NCBI GenBank assembly: GCA_003427395.1
Contig: BFEA01000059.1
Coordinates: 1,024,851-1,055,264 of the forward strand
Reading direction: 5' to 3'
Length of the DNA stretch: 30,414 nucleotides
Source: Chara braunii
Lineage: Eukaryota > Streptophyta > Charophyceae > Charales > Characeae
Both the position numbers and the translations under genes were made by a program. Shown piece by piece: positions 10,250-20,295 of this stretch (position 1 is its first letter; every line of letters begins with the position of its first letter). The notes beneath the pieces are model-generated. The model did not search any database. It was not told the origin of the DNA and saw nothing but the letters and a program-made list of their open reading frames with translations.

Positions 10250-10268
10250 ATTCCCGGCAACGACACCA
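10250..10268 (-). promoter_or_regulatory. Primer binding site, tRNA-Asp type
   Basis: The plus strand reads ATTCCCGGCAACGACACCA, which matches the 3' end of plant-type tRNA-Asp (ending ATTCCCGGCAACGGCGCCA) at 17 of 19 positions, so the minus-strand element RNA would pair with that tRNA to prime reverse transcription. The two mismatches are both C-to-T on the element strand. Minus-strand CA at 10275-10274, five bases upstream, is a candidate end of the 5' LTR. The location, 330 bases ahead of gag, is as expected. Confidence 0.75.
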
Positions 10269-11339
10269 CCCGTTGAGCGCATCGGTTCGGCACCGCACAA
10301 GGCAGCGCAGGACCCTCCCGACCGCGTCACGCAGGAGTTGATATGAACCCTCGTCGCGAATACATAATGGAACTTCCGCAAGCCGCTCCGGCCGAGTGCG
10401 TTAGCCATACCTCTCGTGAGCCCCTACGACAGGATAGGGCCTATGCGAGGCACGACCTACCTCCACGTTACGGGAGCTGTCAACTCCCTTCGGTGGGCGT
10501 ATCCCCGTCGAGCTACCAGTCAACAGTACGAAATCTAATCAACTGCAATCGCAGAGGTAGACCAGCCGAGGGCGTTTCTTGTACGCTGTAGCATAGGGGG
10601 TACGTGCGGTATTATGCCTCTATCGAACCCGCACGCAAACCGGCATCTTGGGGGGCTGAGGTCCCAAGCTCGACTCGTCGCTGGTCGACTAGGACGCATC
10701 CCACACGCCACGCGCACACCACTATAAAAAACATTAAAAAATAAAAACAAACACATACACACACATATACAAAACAACACAGGGCAAACAACGTGACAAC
10801 ACTCCTAGTCCCTTACGGGTCATCCCATAACTTTCCGATGTGGAAATCGGATAGACGTCACGCGGGAGACTTAGTATAAAACCGCGCGGACGTAGGGCTA
10901 ATTCATATCGACTAGCAATGCATGAATACGCAAGCAGTCGCAATGATGGCGTACTATGTAGTGCCCATAATCAAACGGTCCTTCGTGGATCCAAGTACCG
11001 CTCATGACACTCAAGTGTTACCTTCGAGTTACCCCCTCACGATATTGCACGGCTGAAGGAATAGTCGTGCGGTCACCGCGGCACCTTCGACCTTTAGGCT
11101 GAGTGCCCCAGTAGGCAGGGCAAATAGGCTCTGCGCCGGGGGAGATCCCTTCCATGCAGACTCGGAGTCTAGGACCTGGGATGTCCTGGACAAGGACCTC
11201 GAATCCAGGCCAGGACCAACGTTCGACTAAGAAATCTTTAAGAAATATACACCAAATAGAAGGGTTGTCTTCCCTTTCTCAGTCTCAACCCCCAATTTAG
11301 CCCTTAAGCATGAACCCTCTCAGGCCACGCGAACATCTA
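10269..11339 (-). other. Presumed 5' LTR portion, no gene
   Basis: By position this should be the 5' LTR, but the outer LTR end and the partner LTR are not visible, so the limits are inferred. It contains an A-rich patch (about 10725-10790) and moderately GC-rich unique-looking sequence. No protein-like frame and no convincing TATA box on the element strand were found. Confidence 0.35.
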
Positions 11340-11407
11340 ACATAGGTACATATATATACGTATATATATATACATGTATATATATATATATACATATATA
11401 TATATAA
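11340..11407. repeat. AT microsatellite
   Basis: Interrupted alternating TA tract with TACGTA and TACATGTA interruptions, ending in ATAAAAG. It is self-complementary and may form a cruciform. Confidence 0.95.
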
Positions 11408-12017
11408 AAGGGGGATACTTATGTGACGATCACTTCTCCAAATCACAGTGGGACTCCTCACAGCCATACATATGTGTGTGATCGTAGATAGTCAAATCCA
11501 AAATCTGAAGTACAGAACATACCTCCAATCACATCAAAGATTCAACCCAAAGTTCATGCACTACACGATGTTAACTTCAGTCAACCTCTATACTCATACC
11601 CCTCGCTTTAGTCATGCAAGCCCCAACCCTTGTCCAACCAACCATAATTAAATACTCAGTACCTTTGTTAAACGGCCATTCAATAAAAGTCTGAGTGAAA
11701 ACCTTAATAAAACAATAAAATTCACCAGGGCTAAAACCTTTTAGGTTGAGTATTGGGGATGAACTAGAGTTGGGTCGTAGACCGACGAATCGATAACCGA
11801 CCTGTTATCAGTGAGAACAGAAGGCGATCCTCGTAGGATCAAACTGAATCTAGTCCTGATTTTGAATTAAAAGTTCAAGAGAACCTGTAACACAAGACAG
11901 ACCAATCCCAAACTAAATCTATAAGTCAAAATCGAGAGTAACCTCCATATCACGATTTTTACCAAGAGTCATTCTACTTAACCAATCATGAGTCTACCCC
12001 TAAGAAAAGGTAGGTCT
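11408..12017. other. AT-rich stretch without gene
   Basis: No frame of protein character and no recognisable RNA gene. The palindromic word AACCTTTTAGGTT lies near 11737-11750. It may belong to the LTR region or to older repeats. Confidence 0.5.
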
Positions 12018-12600
12018 TTCGCAGAATCTCCTCCATACAGAGTGGATTACCAAAATTGACACCTGTCAATATGTAATCTAACTCCGCAAAGCTTAAGAAA
12101 ATTTCTGCAGTGCTTCCCGTACAAAGAATGCCTTATTGTAATTTATAATAAAAACAAAAACCAAACCTTAATTATGGAAAGTCAACTTTTGTCTAACTCC
12201 CTGAATTAGTAAAAATTTGGGCAGCATTTCCTTTAGAAAGGTAGACTTCCCTAAGTCGGATATGAACTCAGAAACAAGACATGAGTTCAACTTAGACAAT
12301 TTTTAACTAACTTCTTAAATTTATAGAATTTTTGGCAGCGCTTCCTGTAGAGAAAGTGTTATTCCAAGATTTATATAAAGCTAAGTTCATAATTTAAAAA
12401 TGACTTTGACTTTTCAAGGTCTATTTTTGTTTGACTTCCTGAATTAACAAAAATTTGGGCAAAACTCCCTTTAGAAAATAAGGTTTTCTAGATTTTTACT
12501 AAGTCAAAAAGCCAGAAAGGTTGAACCCTTAAAAAAACAAAGTTTGACTATGTCCTTGGTTTTGTAGAAATTCCAGCAGCGCTTCCTGTAGAAAAGGTGG
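12018..12600. repeat. Diverged ~116-bp tandem array
   Basis: A GCAGCGCTTCCTGTAGAAA-like block recurs at about 12021, 12107, 12221, 12335, 12459 and 12576 (spacings about 86, 114, 114, 124, 117). Between blocks, words such as CTGAATTA, AAAATTTGGGC, CAAGATTTATAT and GTTTGACT recur in the same order, so whole units are repeated with heavy divergence. It is AT-rich and carries no protein frame. Confidence 0.8.
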
Positions 12601-12779
12601 CTCACCAAGATTTATATCAGCTCAAGTATAATGAATGATCCTAAAAAATGCAGAAATCGACCTAAGTAAAAATAAACTTAGCTCAGAAAATGCAGGAATT
12701 GAAACTAACTCCTATGGCTCTAGCATGTGGCGAGCAACTAAAGCAACTACGTATCAAACTGAAACTTGGACTAAGTAGT

Positions 12780-12935
12780 CGTCGCCTACATGACACCGTC
12801 GGCCGCGGATCCTACGGCCCATTCCGAAGCCGAGGAGGCCGGTCACGGGCTCGCGGCCGAGTCCATGCGCGACCACGCCATGCCCAGGCGAGGGCGCGCA
12901 CTCGTCCTGCACATGTCGACCGCTATCGACCTATT
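12780..12935. other. Abrupt GC-rich segment
   Basis: Strongly GC-rich block (GCGGCCGAG, GGGCGCGC) between AT-rich arrays. It has no recognised product and adjoins the homopolymer/microsatellite composite, so it may be the edge of a separate insertion. Confidence 0.5.
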
Positions 12936-13047
12936 AAAAAAAAAAATCCAAAATTTGGGGGGGTGGTTTTTGATGTGTGACAAAAAAAAAAAAAAAAAAA
13001 AAAAAAAAAACAATAAATATCGATTGATTGATTATTTTTTTATTGAC

Positions 13048-13130
<83 letters not shown>
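12936..13130 (-). repeat. Composite module copy 1, left part
   Basis: On the minus strand the order is a TCAA tetranucleotide microsatellite (13021-13130), a T29 run (12982-13010), the unique word CACACATCAAAAACCACC (about 12963-12980), a short C-run and another T-run (about 12936-12946). The same order on the plus strand occurs at 23862-24105, so these are two copies of one module in opposite orientation. Confidence 0.8.
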
Positions 13131-13630
13131 NNNNNNNNNNNNNNNNNNNNNNNNNNNNNNNNNNNNNNNNNNNNNNNNNNNNNNNNNNNNNNNNNNNNNN
13201 NNNNNNNNNNNNNNNNNNNNNNNNNNNNNNNNNNNNNNNNNNNNNNNNNNNNNNNNNNNNNNNNNNNNNNNNNNNNNNNNNNNNNNNNNNNNNNNNNNNN
13301 NNNNNNNNNNNNNNNNNNNNNNNNNNNNNNNNNNNNNNNNNNNNNNNNNNNNNNNNNNNNNNNNNNNNNNNNNNNNNNNNNNNNNNNNNNNNNNNNNNNN
13401 NNNNNNNNNNNNNNNNNNNNNNNNNNNNNNNNNNNNNNNNNNNNNNNNNNNNNNNNNNNNNNNNNNNNNNNNNNNNNNNNNNNNNNNNNNNNNNNNNNNN
13501 NNNNNNNNNNNNNNNNNNNNNNNNNNNNNNNNNNNNNNNNNNNNNNNNNNNNNNNNNNNNNNNNNNNNNNNNNNNNNNNNNNNNNNNNNNNNNNNNNNNN
13601 NNNNNNNNNNNNNNNNNNNNNNNNNNNNNN
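13131..13630. other. Assembly gap of exactly 500 N
   Basis: A run of 500 N flanked by a TTGA-type microsatellite on the left and TC/AC microsatellites on the right. The round number suggests a fixed-size or unknown-size gap caused by collapse of simple repeats. Frames crossing it are meaningless. Confidence 0.99.
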
Positions 13631-13710
<80 letters not shown>

Positions 13711-13740
13711 ACACATACACACACAAGAGGACACAGACAC
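13631..13740. repeat. TC and AC dinucleotide microsatellites
   Basis: An 11-repeat TC tract joins an AC tract of about 90 bases with a few TACAC interruptions. In minus orientation this is TG then AG, corresponding to the TG tract of the second module copy at 23862-23901. Confidence 0.95.
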
Positions 13741-14260
13741 ACACACCAACCCCAGCGTGGCCCGTTTTTTTTGTTGATTTGTTTTAAATTTTTGCATCTT
13801 CATTTTTTTTAAACACCTAATTTGTCAACAAAAAACCAAAAATCATTTAAAAAAAAAATGCAGCACAACTCACGGACCATATCCCGCATGATAAAAAATG
13901 CAAAAACAAAATTCCTGTTTTTTTTTTTTTTTTTTTAATCGAATTTTGTTTTTTATTTTTTAAAATTCTTAAACGAAGTCGGATTCCGAAATAAAAAACA
14001 TAGGGTTGTAGTGTTTTCCAAACCCTACACCCCTATATATATATATTTACGTATTTTTAGGGGTAAAAAAAAGTATTAAAAAAATAGGCCGCGGACACTA
14101 GGCTGCAGGTGTCATATAGGTGGTCGCAGTCAGTCATATGCAGGCCAAACCACAAAGGTAAGTACTCTCACCAACCCAAGTCAATTTTGGCAAACAATAG
14201 TTCATAGCCTTTCAATGATTTATCCCTTTATTCCCAACTTACATAGGGCATCGAGTTATG
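13741..14260. other. AT-rich stretch with homopolymers
   Basis: No gene. Contains several A and T runs, including T19 (about 13918-13936) flanked by the inverted words AAAAACAAAATTC (13902-13914) and GAATTTTGTTTTT (13941-13953), which can fold back around the T run. Confidence 0.6.
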
Positions 14261-15418
14261 CCATTCGTCTTAGAAACAATGTCAACTCTTTGCCTTAGTT
14301 ACACACAAACAGGTTGCACAAGCAGCACAACTACTTCTTTCTTTATTGGGCATATGACTAAGCCATTCGTCTTAGAAACAATGCTTAGTCGCCCTGATCT
14401 ATTTAATAGTCAAATTCTACGTAGCACTGTGTTCGCGTTCGTAGGCGAACGCGAACAAGCGTCTAAAATCCTCCGAACGCGAAAATAAAAAAAATATTAA
14501 AAAAAAAAAAAAACATTCTCCAAAAAATCTGAAAACAATATATATTATGTAAAATAACAATACAAGCAACTTTTGCCTTGGAGTCATGTTCAAATTCGTA
14601 GCCAATCATGAGTTAAAAATCAACCGGAAAAAATATATATATTATTATTTATTTTTTTTACGAAAAAAAATTACGTTCGCCCGAGCATGTTCGCGACCTG
14701 TTCGCGCGAACGCGCAAACACGTTCGCCGTGCTACGCAGGTCAAATTATATATAGCTTTTTGAGTTTGATGTTCAAAAGTGGACGTAGGACTGAGTCATT
14801 CGTCTTAGAAATAATGCTCAGCCGGCCCAGGTTACCTTCAGTTATAGCTCCTTAATTGTACTTTCTAAATTTGTGATAAGGCTATAGTCAGACCATTCGT
14901 CTTATAAACAATGTCTAGCTAGCCTTGTTCTTATAAGCATATAGATATAGAAATATAGAGAGTCATACTCCCTTGTTCATGTTAAAATACTATGGCCTCA
15001 GACTTAGACCATTCGTCTTAGAAACAATGTCAAGTCTTTGGCCTGAACCTCCCTCATAATAAAACAACCAAAAGAGTTCAGCCATTCGTCTTAGAAACAA
15101 TGTTCAACCATCTTTTCTCAGGACTGAAAAAAACAGAGTACCCTGGGTCAAGACCCAGGGCCTGTTCAGAAACCACCCAGAAATAAACAGCGGCTAGACC
15201 ATTCGTCTTAGAAACAATGTCTGACCCTTAAAGTTTTCACAGTTAAGACCCCAAAACGAAACAACAACTAGACCATTCGTCTTAGAAACAATGCCCGGCC
15301 TGGCTGTGGAGAACACAGTCAAGAAACACATCGACCAAGCTATTCGTCTTAGAAACAATGCTTGAACCTTCAGAAAACATAACAAAAAGCGATCAGGCTA
15401 TTCGTCTTAGAAACAATG
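14261..15418 (+). repeat. Array of ten hairpins with a conserved loop
   Basis: The 20-nt core CATTCGTCTTAGAAACAATG, or a version with one or two changes, occurs ten times, each preceded by C or T: core blocks begin near 14261, 14363, 14796, 14893, 15009, 15082, 15199, 15273, 15340 and 15398. ATT and AAT at its ends pair, leaving a loop near CGTCTTAGAAAC. Bases outside the core differ between copies yet mostly pair with each other: GACTAAGC/GCTTAGTC at 14363, CTGAG/CTCAG at 14796, AGACTT/AAGTCT at 15009, CAAGC/GCTTG at 15340, TCAGGC/GCCTGA at 15398. A single unpaired C or T sits at the same place in each. Copies 14261, 14893, 15082 and 15199 pair partly and 15273 poorly. Strand is nominal, since the structure is possible on either. 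No known family recognised. Confidence 0.9.
14417..14739. mobile_element. hAT-like miniature element inside the hairpin array
   Basis: A 323-bp insertion bounded by terminal inverted repeats CTACGTAGCAC and GTGCTACGCAG (10 of 11 pairs) and by the 8-bp direct duplication GTCAAATT at 14409-14416 and 14740-14747. Eight-base duplications are typical of hAT transposons. Subterminal regions carry many GTTCGCG/CGAAC words, including a perfect 11-bp hairpin (14431-14441 with 14446-14456) and the palindrome GTTCGCGCGAAC (14700-14711), as expected for transposase-binding clusters. The middle is A/T-rich and has no transposase, so it is non-autonomous. Confidence 0.82.
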
Positions 15419-18400
15419 CCTGACCCTTTAATACCCTTTCAAGGTCAAACAAACTGTCTTCCTCCCACCTTTCCCCTGATGCTACCCCTTTTTCACAATC
15501 TGCTTTCAGTCAATTAATAAAACTGAAACTGGGATTACGCATGCATTCCTTTACTTAGCCTGGCTTCTGTCCTGAAAGTCAACCCACAGTCAAAGGTAGG
15601 GGGCATGCAGTATACTCAGTCAAACATAGCAAGATGTACATGTAGGGGTTATAATTAGGTTTATAAAGAGGAAACAATGGTTACCTCTGAGTTCCTTGCC
15701 TCCAGAACTCCTCCTGAGTTCCGGCAGAGCTCCCGCAATTGGTGGGCTAACTCCCCACAGAGTCTTGATGTGGACCTACGGGTTGCAATCCCGCCTGCCA
15801 CCTTCCTCTCAGAACCAACAGACCAGACTTAGAGTAAGAAGGGCAGGAGGAGGTGTCATTGAGTCTCTCAGATGCAAAAGGGGTGCGCTCAGACTCGCAG
15901 GAGAAGGCCTTGTAATCTTCATACGCCCGAGGGCCCCGCAATGGTGGCCAGTATGCACAATCGCTGGTCAACTGAAATCAAACTGCCAGCTGTTGATCCT
16001 CTGACGACTCTTCAACTCGTAACAATACCTCCCTCCCAAGGGATCCAGTCACTCTGCCAAACTCGCGTCCCCAAGCGCATCAGTAACGAGGGGAGCTTAC
16101 AAGTTTGCGGCTTGCTCCCGACTAGCTCCCTTAGTAGGACCAAACAGCGCGTCCGCCAGCCAATAACTCTGCAGTTCCACAGCCGTCTCCAATCACCCAT
16201 ACAACAGGCCGAATAATACGTCGGCCTGTGGGCAGGCACACAGCCTCGCGAACTTGCTCCCTACTGCCCCTCTTGATGGGAATGGGCAGTGCTTCGACCA
16301 ACCGCCGAGTTCTGCAATCGTGGCAGCCCCTCCCCCCTTCTGTAGCCCGAACACGGCTGGCTACAGCATAACGACCTCGAGCGAATGGTCGCGCACGAAG
16401 ATCCGAAGGCCTCGACCGTGAACACGGCAATCACGCATACCGACTCAACTACGAGTAGTTGAGTGAATGCGACACCTCATACATACAACTTCATCGCGCA
16501 CCCAAGCTCATCGACTCTCCTTCCCTCCCGACCTCGGTATCTCCCTGCTCCCACTTTTGGCCCCCCTCTCTCTAGTCCCACCGAGAATCGGGTCATAATC
16601 TCAACTCCCCACTTTTTCTTTTGCACACGCCCTTCTCTGCCTGGCTCAGTGGCACTGCCAACTCCAACGTCTGCTTCCTACTGGCCGAGAATCCAAGATT
16701 CGCTTGATTCCGCCAAGAATCAAGCGAGCTCTGCACTTCCTGTTGGCCTTCTTTCTACTTCCTCCTCATTCCCCGTGCATCGTTTTCCTTCGCAACTCCT
16801 CCCACAATCCTTCTCGCGCCGATCTAACTCCGGATCCGTGATCGTCCGCCTCAAAATGCTAATCTAGCGTCTTTTCCTACTCGATCCCATCGGCAATCTA
16901 GGGATACTTCGATCCTTCGCTTCCAACACTGCTGCTTCCACCACAGCCCAGTGCACCCTTCCGTCGCACTAACTCTTTATTCAAACTAACATCATAATGG
17001 GACTCGCCTGGCACTGACACCTCTCCGTAAACTCTTCCCTTTGGTTCGATCCCGTCAAACTACCGATCCCCTATCTCTGCCATACCCGTTTGCTCATAGC
17101 CACCACGCATGCCTTTCTCATTCTCTTTCCTTTCTTACTAATCCTCACACCACCTTGAATCCGACTTCACCGCTCAAGTCGCCCTGTCCTAGAACTTAGG
17201 ATTCAGCTCTGGTTCGTCAAAATCCGTTAAGGATTGAAGGTGCTATACCTCTTCCACCCCCTTCACTTTCCCTCGATCAGCTGCTTCCATAGCCCGATAC
17301 ACCACTTCCTCTTACTAACTCCTACTCCGCTGACCTATTGACTAAACTAACCTCGGAGTCGCGTTCGTCCGAGGTCAAAAAGCCCCCGAATCAGCTCTTC
17401 TTCTTCCCAAAATGCTTCTCGGACAAGCGTGCGCCGGACTCTGTCTCCTACGTCCGTCTCTTCACCATCTCGACTTCTGATTGCCCCTGGCGTGAACCAA
17501 CGCCTAGGTTCGTTCCGCTTTCTTCCACAGTCCCGCCGTCTTTCTGCCCGACTATCTTTTTTTCGTCTCCTCCTTCGCTCTGACCGTATCTGGCCTCAAA
17601 GCCACGCCAGGTTCACTCTGGTGCTGCAACTGGTTCCGCCTGACTATCCCTTCTCTTTAGCGTTGCAACTGGTTCCGCTCCTCAGCAGGCTATCGCCCGA
17701 CCGTGCGCTAACTCGCTTGGCAGCTCCTGCCACCGAGCGCAACGCTTCCGTGAAACATGCTGCCAACCGGTCCGACTTGGTCTCTCGGCGCTTTACTTCA
17801 GCTCGGTGAGCGATGCGTTTGACAACTATCGTCCCAACACTGCGACCTCCTTCGGCCCACGACCCTTCTTTCGGTGGATTCCCACCCGATTCTCCCCTGA
17901 TGCTCGTAGGTTGTGGGCGCCGTACCTCATAGTCCTTGGCGGCCCCTTTTCTTCAGCTCCTACCGTCCCACGTTCAGCGGATGCTCCGAAGGCTGCGTCC
18001 CAAGTTGTGGTTCAAAAGACGCTTACCGAACATACCGAACGGGCAGCGCTCCAATTTGAGCTAGGTCCGAACTTCGGTAGCTTGGAGATGTACCACCGAG
18101 CTAGGCCTTCGGATTTGTAGCCTGTCTCAAACCCGGTACCGGCCCCCAATGGTTCTAACTGAAAGAAGGAAATAAAATAACAATAAAATTATAGCAAAAC
18201 CCACAAAAATAAGTGGGGATGCTGGCGGAAAACAGGCCGCGGGACCTATCTGCGCTCCCCTGGTTCTGCAAAGCGGGCCCGCGATCGGACTCCCCCACAA
18301 AACTAAGGGGGAGTCTTGCGGGACCCTCAACCCCTTAGCTTCTCCAATGCTCCATTGCTCCTCCGCCGTCGCCCGCTGGCCTCGATCCTCGCACCTCTGT

Positions 18401-18925
18401 GTCACAAGTCCAATGTCGTTAAGTTCCCGTAACCTATAGGGCTAAGCCCAAGCCTGCGACCAGCGAGCGCGGAATCCTATATGAAACACTGCAGCACTAC
18501 GCCCAGGGCTGAGAAAGCGGCCTGGACCTCCTCCCTATTTGCGACCAAGCCCTCGCTAGACGTCCGCGCCGTCCTGGTCAAACTTTGCTACGGCCGCCAC
18601 ACGCGCCATTCGGCCCACCAAACCCTATTGCTAGTCGGACATGCCAGACAAAAGGCAGAGACTTTGAAATCCCTACCTTAATCAATAAATAAGAACCAGG
18701 CTGGCCGACTATGCCGGCCTCATGAACGGCACAAAGGGAAAAATCACACGCGCGCCTTAAAACTGTGCGCCCACACACTCTCTGCTCTAGTCAACGATCC
18801 AGTCAAACATCAACCACAGACTTAGCCGTGCCTCGCGCGATATACCTAGACTTTAAACCAAATTTATTTTCTGCCATTTGCAAAAACCAAGGCGGATACC
18901 CTTGTAAGGGTATTCGCACCGACAT
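15419..18925. other. Long stretch without recognisable gene
   Basis: Short frames up to about 134 codons exist on both strands but none has a recognisable domain or exon-like context. Local structures: perfect inverted repeats ACAGGCCGA/TCGGCCTGT (16204-16212 with 16221-16229) and CGCTTGATTC/GAATCAAGCG (16701-16710 with 16717-16726), and a 15-bp direct repeat TGCAACTGGTTCCGC at 17625 and 17664. From about 16450 to 17750 the plus strand is pyrimidine-rich. The stretch could hold UTRs or introns of an unseen gene or old decayed repeats. Confidence 0.5.
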
Positions 18926-19038
18926 CGTGTTGACAGGACGTCATGGTGGCAAATGTTTATCCTCAGCTCGTACTCACACTAGGACTTTCCTGGATGCATA
19001 TGACCGCTTTTCCGACCCAGATTGGATGCACCTTACCA
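18926..19038 (+). repeat. Dispersed repeat, copy A
   Basis: About 113 bp nearly identical and in the same orientation to 24355-24465, covering CGTGTTGACAGGACGTCATG, GGTGGCAAATGTTTATCCTC, CTCACACTAGGACTTTCCTG and ACCGCTTTTCCGACCCAGA. Unlike copy B it lacks the matching inverted CCTAGTGTGAG end downstream, so it looks truncated. Confidence 0.9.
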
Positions 19039-19476
19039 GTCAAGAGAAGCAGATTCATGCATCAATCCCACGAGTGTTTTCACAAAAAATTCTCAAAAAT
19101 GGTGAAGCACAGAAAGCTGAATCCCGAATATAATGGAGGTTGCACAACCGCCAGAGCGTTAAATCCTCGAGGGGGACCTCGCTTCCGTACTGTGTATAAT
19201 AGACGAATCCATGACCACGAGAGCGCATATACACCAACCCAGGTCATCCCGAAATACCATTACTCATGGTGACCCCCATTCTTTATCCTTCGGAATCCTC
19301 CCCCCAAGATCGTGTCCTTCACCGTATCTCTCGTCCATCCCCTCACCGAGTCACCGCCTTCGACCTTATCAAACCCCTGTTACGGTACAACAGAGAGGTA
19401 TCCCTTCCGAGGTCCGCCGACCAATCTAGCATTTGAATCATGGCGATCGACCACTTAGGACCCTCAAAATAATCCT
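19039..19476. other. Stretch without recognisable gene
   Basis: No domain-bearing frame on either strand. The sequence is of mixed composition with no strong repeat. Confidence 0.5.
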
Positions 19477-19556
19477 TCACAATCGTATCATCCCCTGACT
19501 ATCCCAAGCATTGAGGGCAGGCCTATTCGTCCCTTCTTCATCAACAGGGCTTCCTT

Positions 19557-19927
19557 CTACATGGGTGCGTGATGCACAATCAGAAGAAAGCAGCATTGGT
19601 TGGCAAGCAGCAGTATGATTCCGGCGAAACGCATAGCAATACTGGACGTGGAGACAAAGAGGTAGGGCAAGATGGCGACGAAGACGTTTGTATAGAATGA
19701 ACATAACCCGCTGGAAGAAAAGCGATATTGGTAGGAGGGGAGTGTCGGGCAAGTAGGGGGTGAGGGAGGTGGGGGATCTCCTGCCTCAGTGCCTCCAAAG
19801 TGTTCAGCAGTAGCACTCCAGCCATTAGAGCAAAGATCGAGTTTAAAACCACAATGAGTACCAAGAACCGGAGGTATCGGTAACTTGAAGCAGCATCCAT
19901 TATATGAGGCGAGTCTAGGCCACACAC
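19557..19927 (-). CDS. Hydrophobic ORFs, possible exon of a membrane protein gene
   Basis: Two overlapping minus-strand frames carry transmembrane-like stretches. In one, MDAASSYRYLRFLVLIVVLN and SIFALMAGVLLLNTLEALRQ form one or two membrane spans. In the other, downstream, FYTNVFVAILPYLFVSTSSI and AMRFAGIILLLANQCCFLL form more. A pyrimidine-rich TTTTCTTCCAG on the minus strand at about 19710-19720 could be a splice acceptor joining the second frame. I cannot fix a donor or a complete gene. A small multi-pass protein (tetraspan type) is conceivable, but chance hydrophobic frames are also possible. Confidence 0.25.
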
Positions 19928-20295
19928 TTCCGTAGTAACGGGGTAGTTGCCGACAAGTTGGCTATGTGCAAAGCCTGGAGGCAGATTATGCGTTAATGTG
20001 CGAGCTCCACCATCGCTAGATATGCGAGGAATCCCACATAGAGAAAAGCAGTGACTCCATGTCCAACTGATCAGCTCTCCTTCAACACTTCAAATTAGAC
20101 TCCCTGAGGGCCTCCTATGCACACTCATCCGACGCACAACGCATACACGAAGGCAATAGCAGATGCACATGGGTTAGGTAGCATCACATATCCCAGAGAG
20201 GGAGGGGGGGCAGTCATAAGCAAGAGATCCCAATTCGGCCAGGTGGCTCATAATGCCGACGAAACAAAGATGGGTTTGGTGAAAATTTCCCTAAC

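Larger units (their letters stand above)
1..10275 (-). mobile_element. Degenerate Ty3/gypsy-type LTR retrotransposon, internal region
   Basis: One element read on the minus strand. Order from its 5' end: primer binding site (10250-10268), gag (about 9925-7948), protease (7947-6925), reverse transcriptase (6916-5468), RNase H (about 5510-5150), integrase (to 3419), then two additional same-strand ORFs (3242-1806 and 1787-948) and a minisatellite. Placing integrase after RNase H is diagnostic of the Ty3/gypsy group. Stops and frameshifts occur throughout, so this copy is not autonomous. The 3' LTR is not in the window. The 5' LTR should begin just above 10274, where minus-strand CA ends five bases before the primer binding site. 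Family assignment to a charophyte lineage is from memory only. Confidence 0.88.

Noticed and set aside
13032-13812. Long frames of about 220-236 codons across the gap
   Set aside because: They consist of N and translated microsatellites.
14261-15418. CRISPR-like array of short repeats
   Set aside because: Spacing is uneven (58-117 bp), the repeat sits inside variable palindromes, there are no cas-like genes, and the context is eukaryotic.
14261-15418. Hammerhead ribozyme array suggested by GTC and GAAAC in the loop
   Set aside because: The required CTGANGA core is missing and the order of GTC and GAAA does not fit any hammerhead permutation.
18127-18405. Minus-strand ORF with a hydrophobic C-terminus
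   Set aside because: The hydrophobic part is a translation of an AT-rich patch and there is no homologous feature or context.
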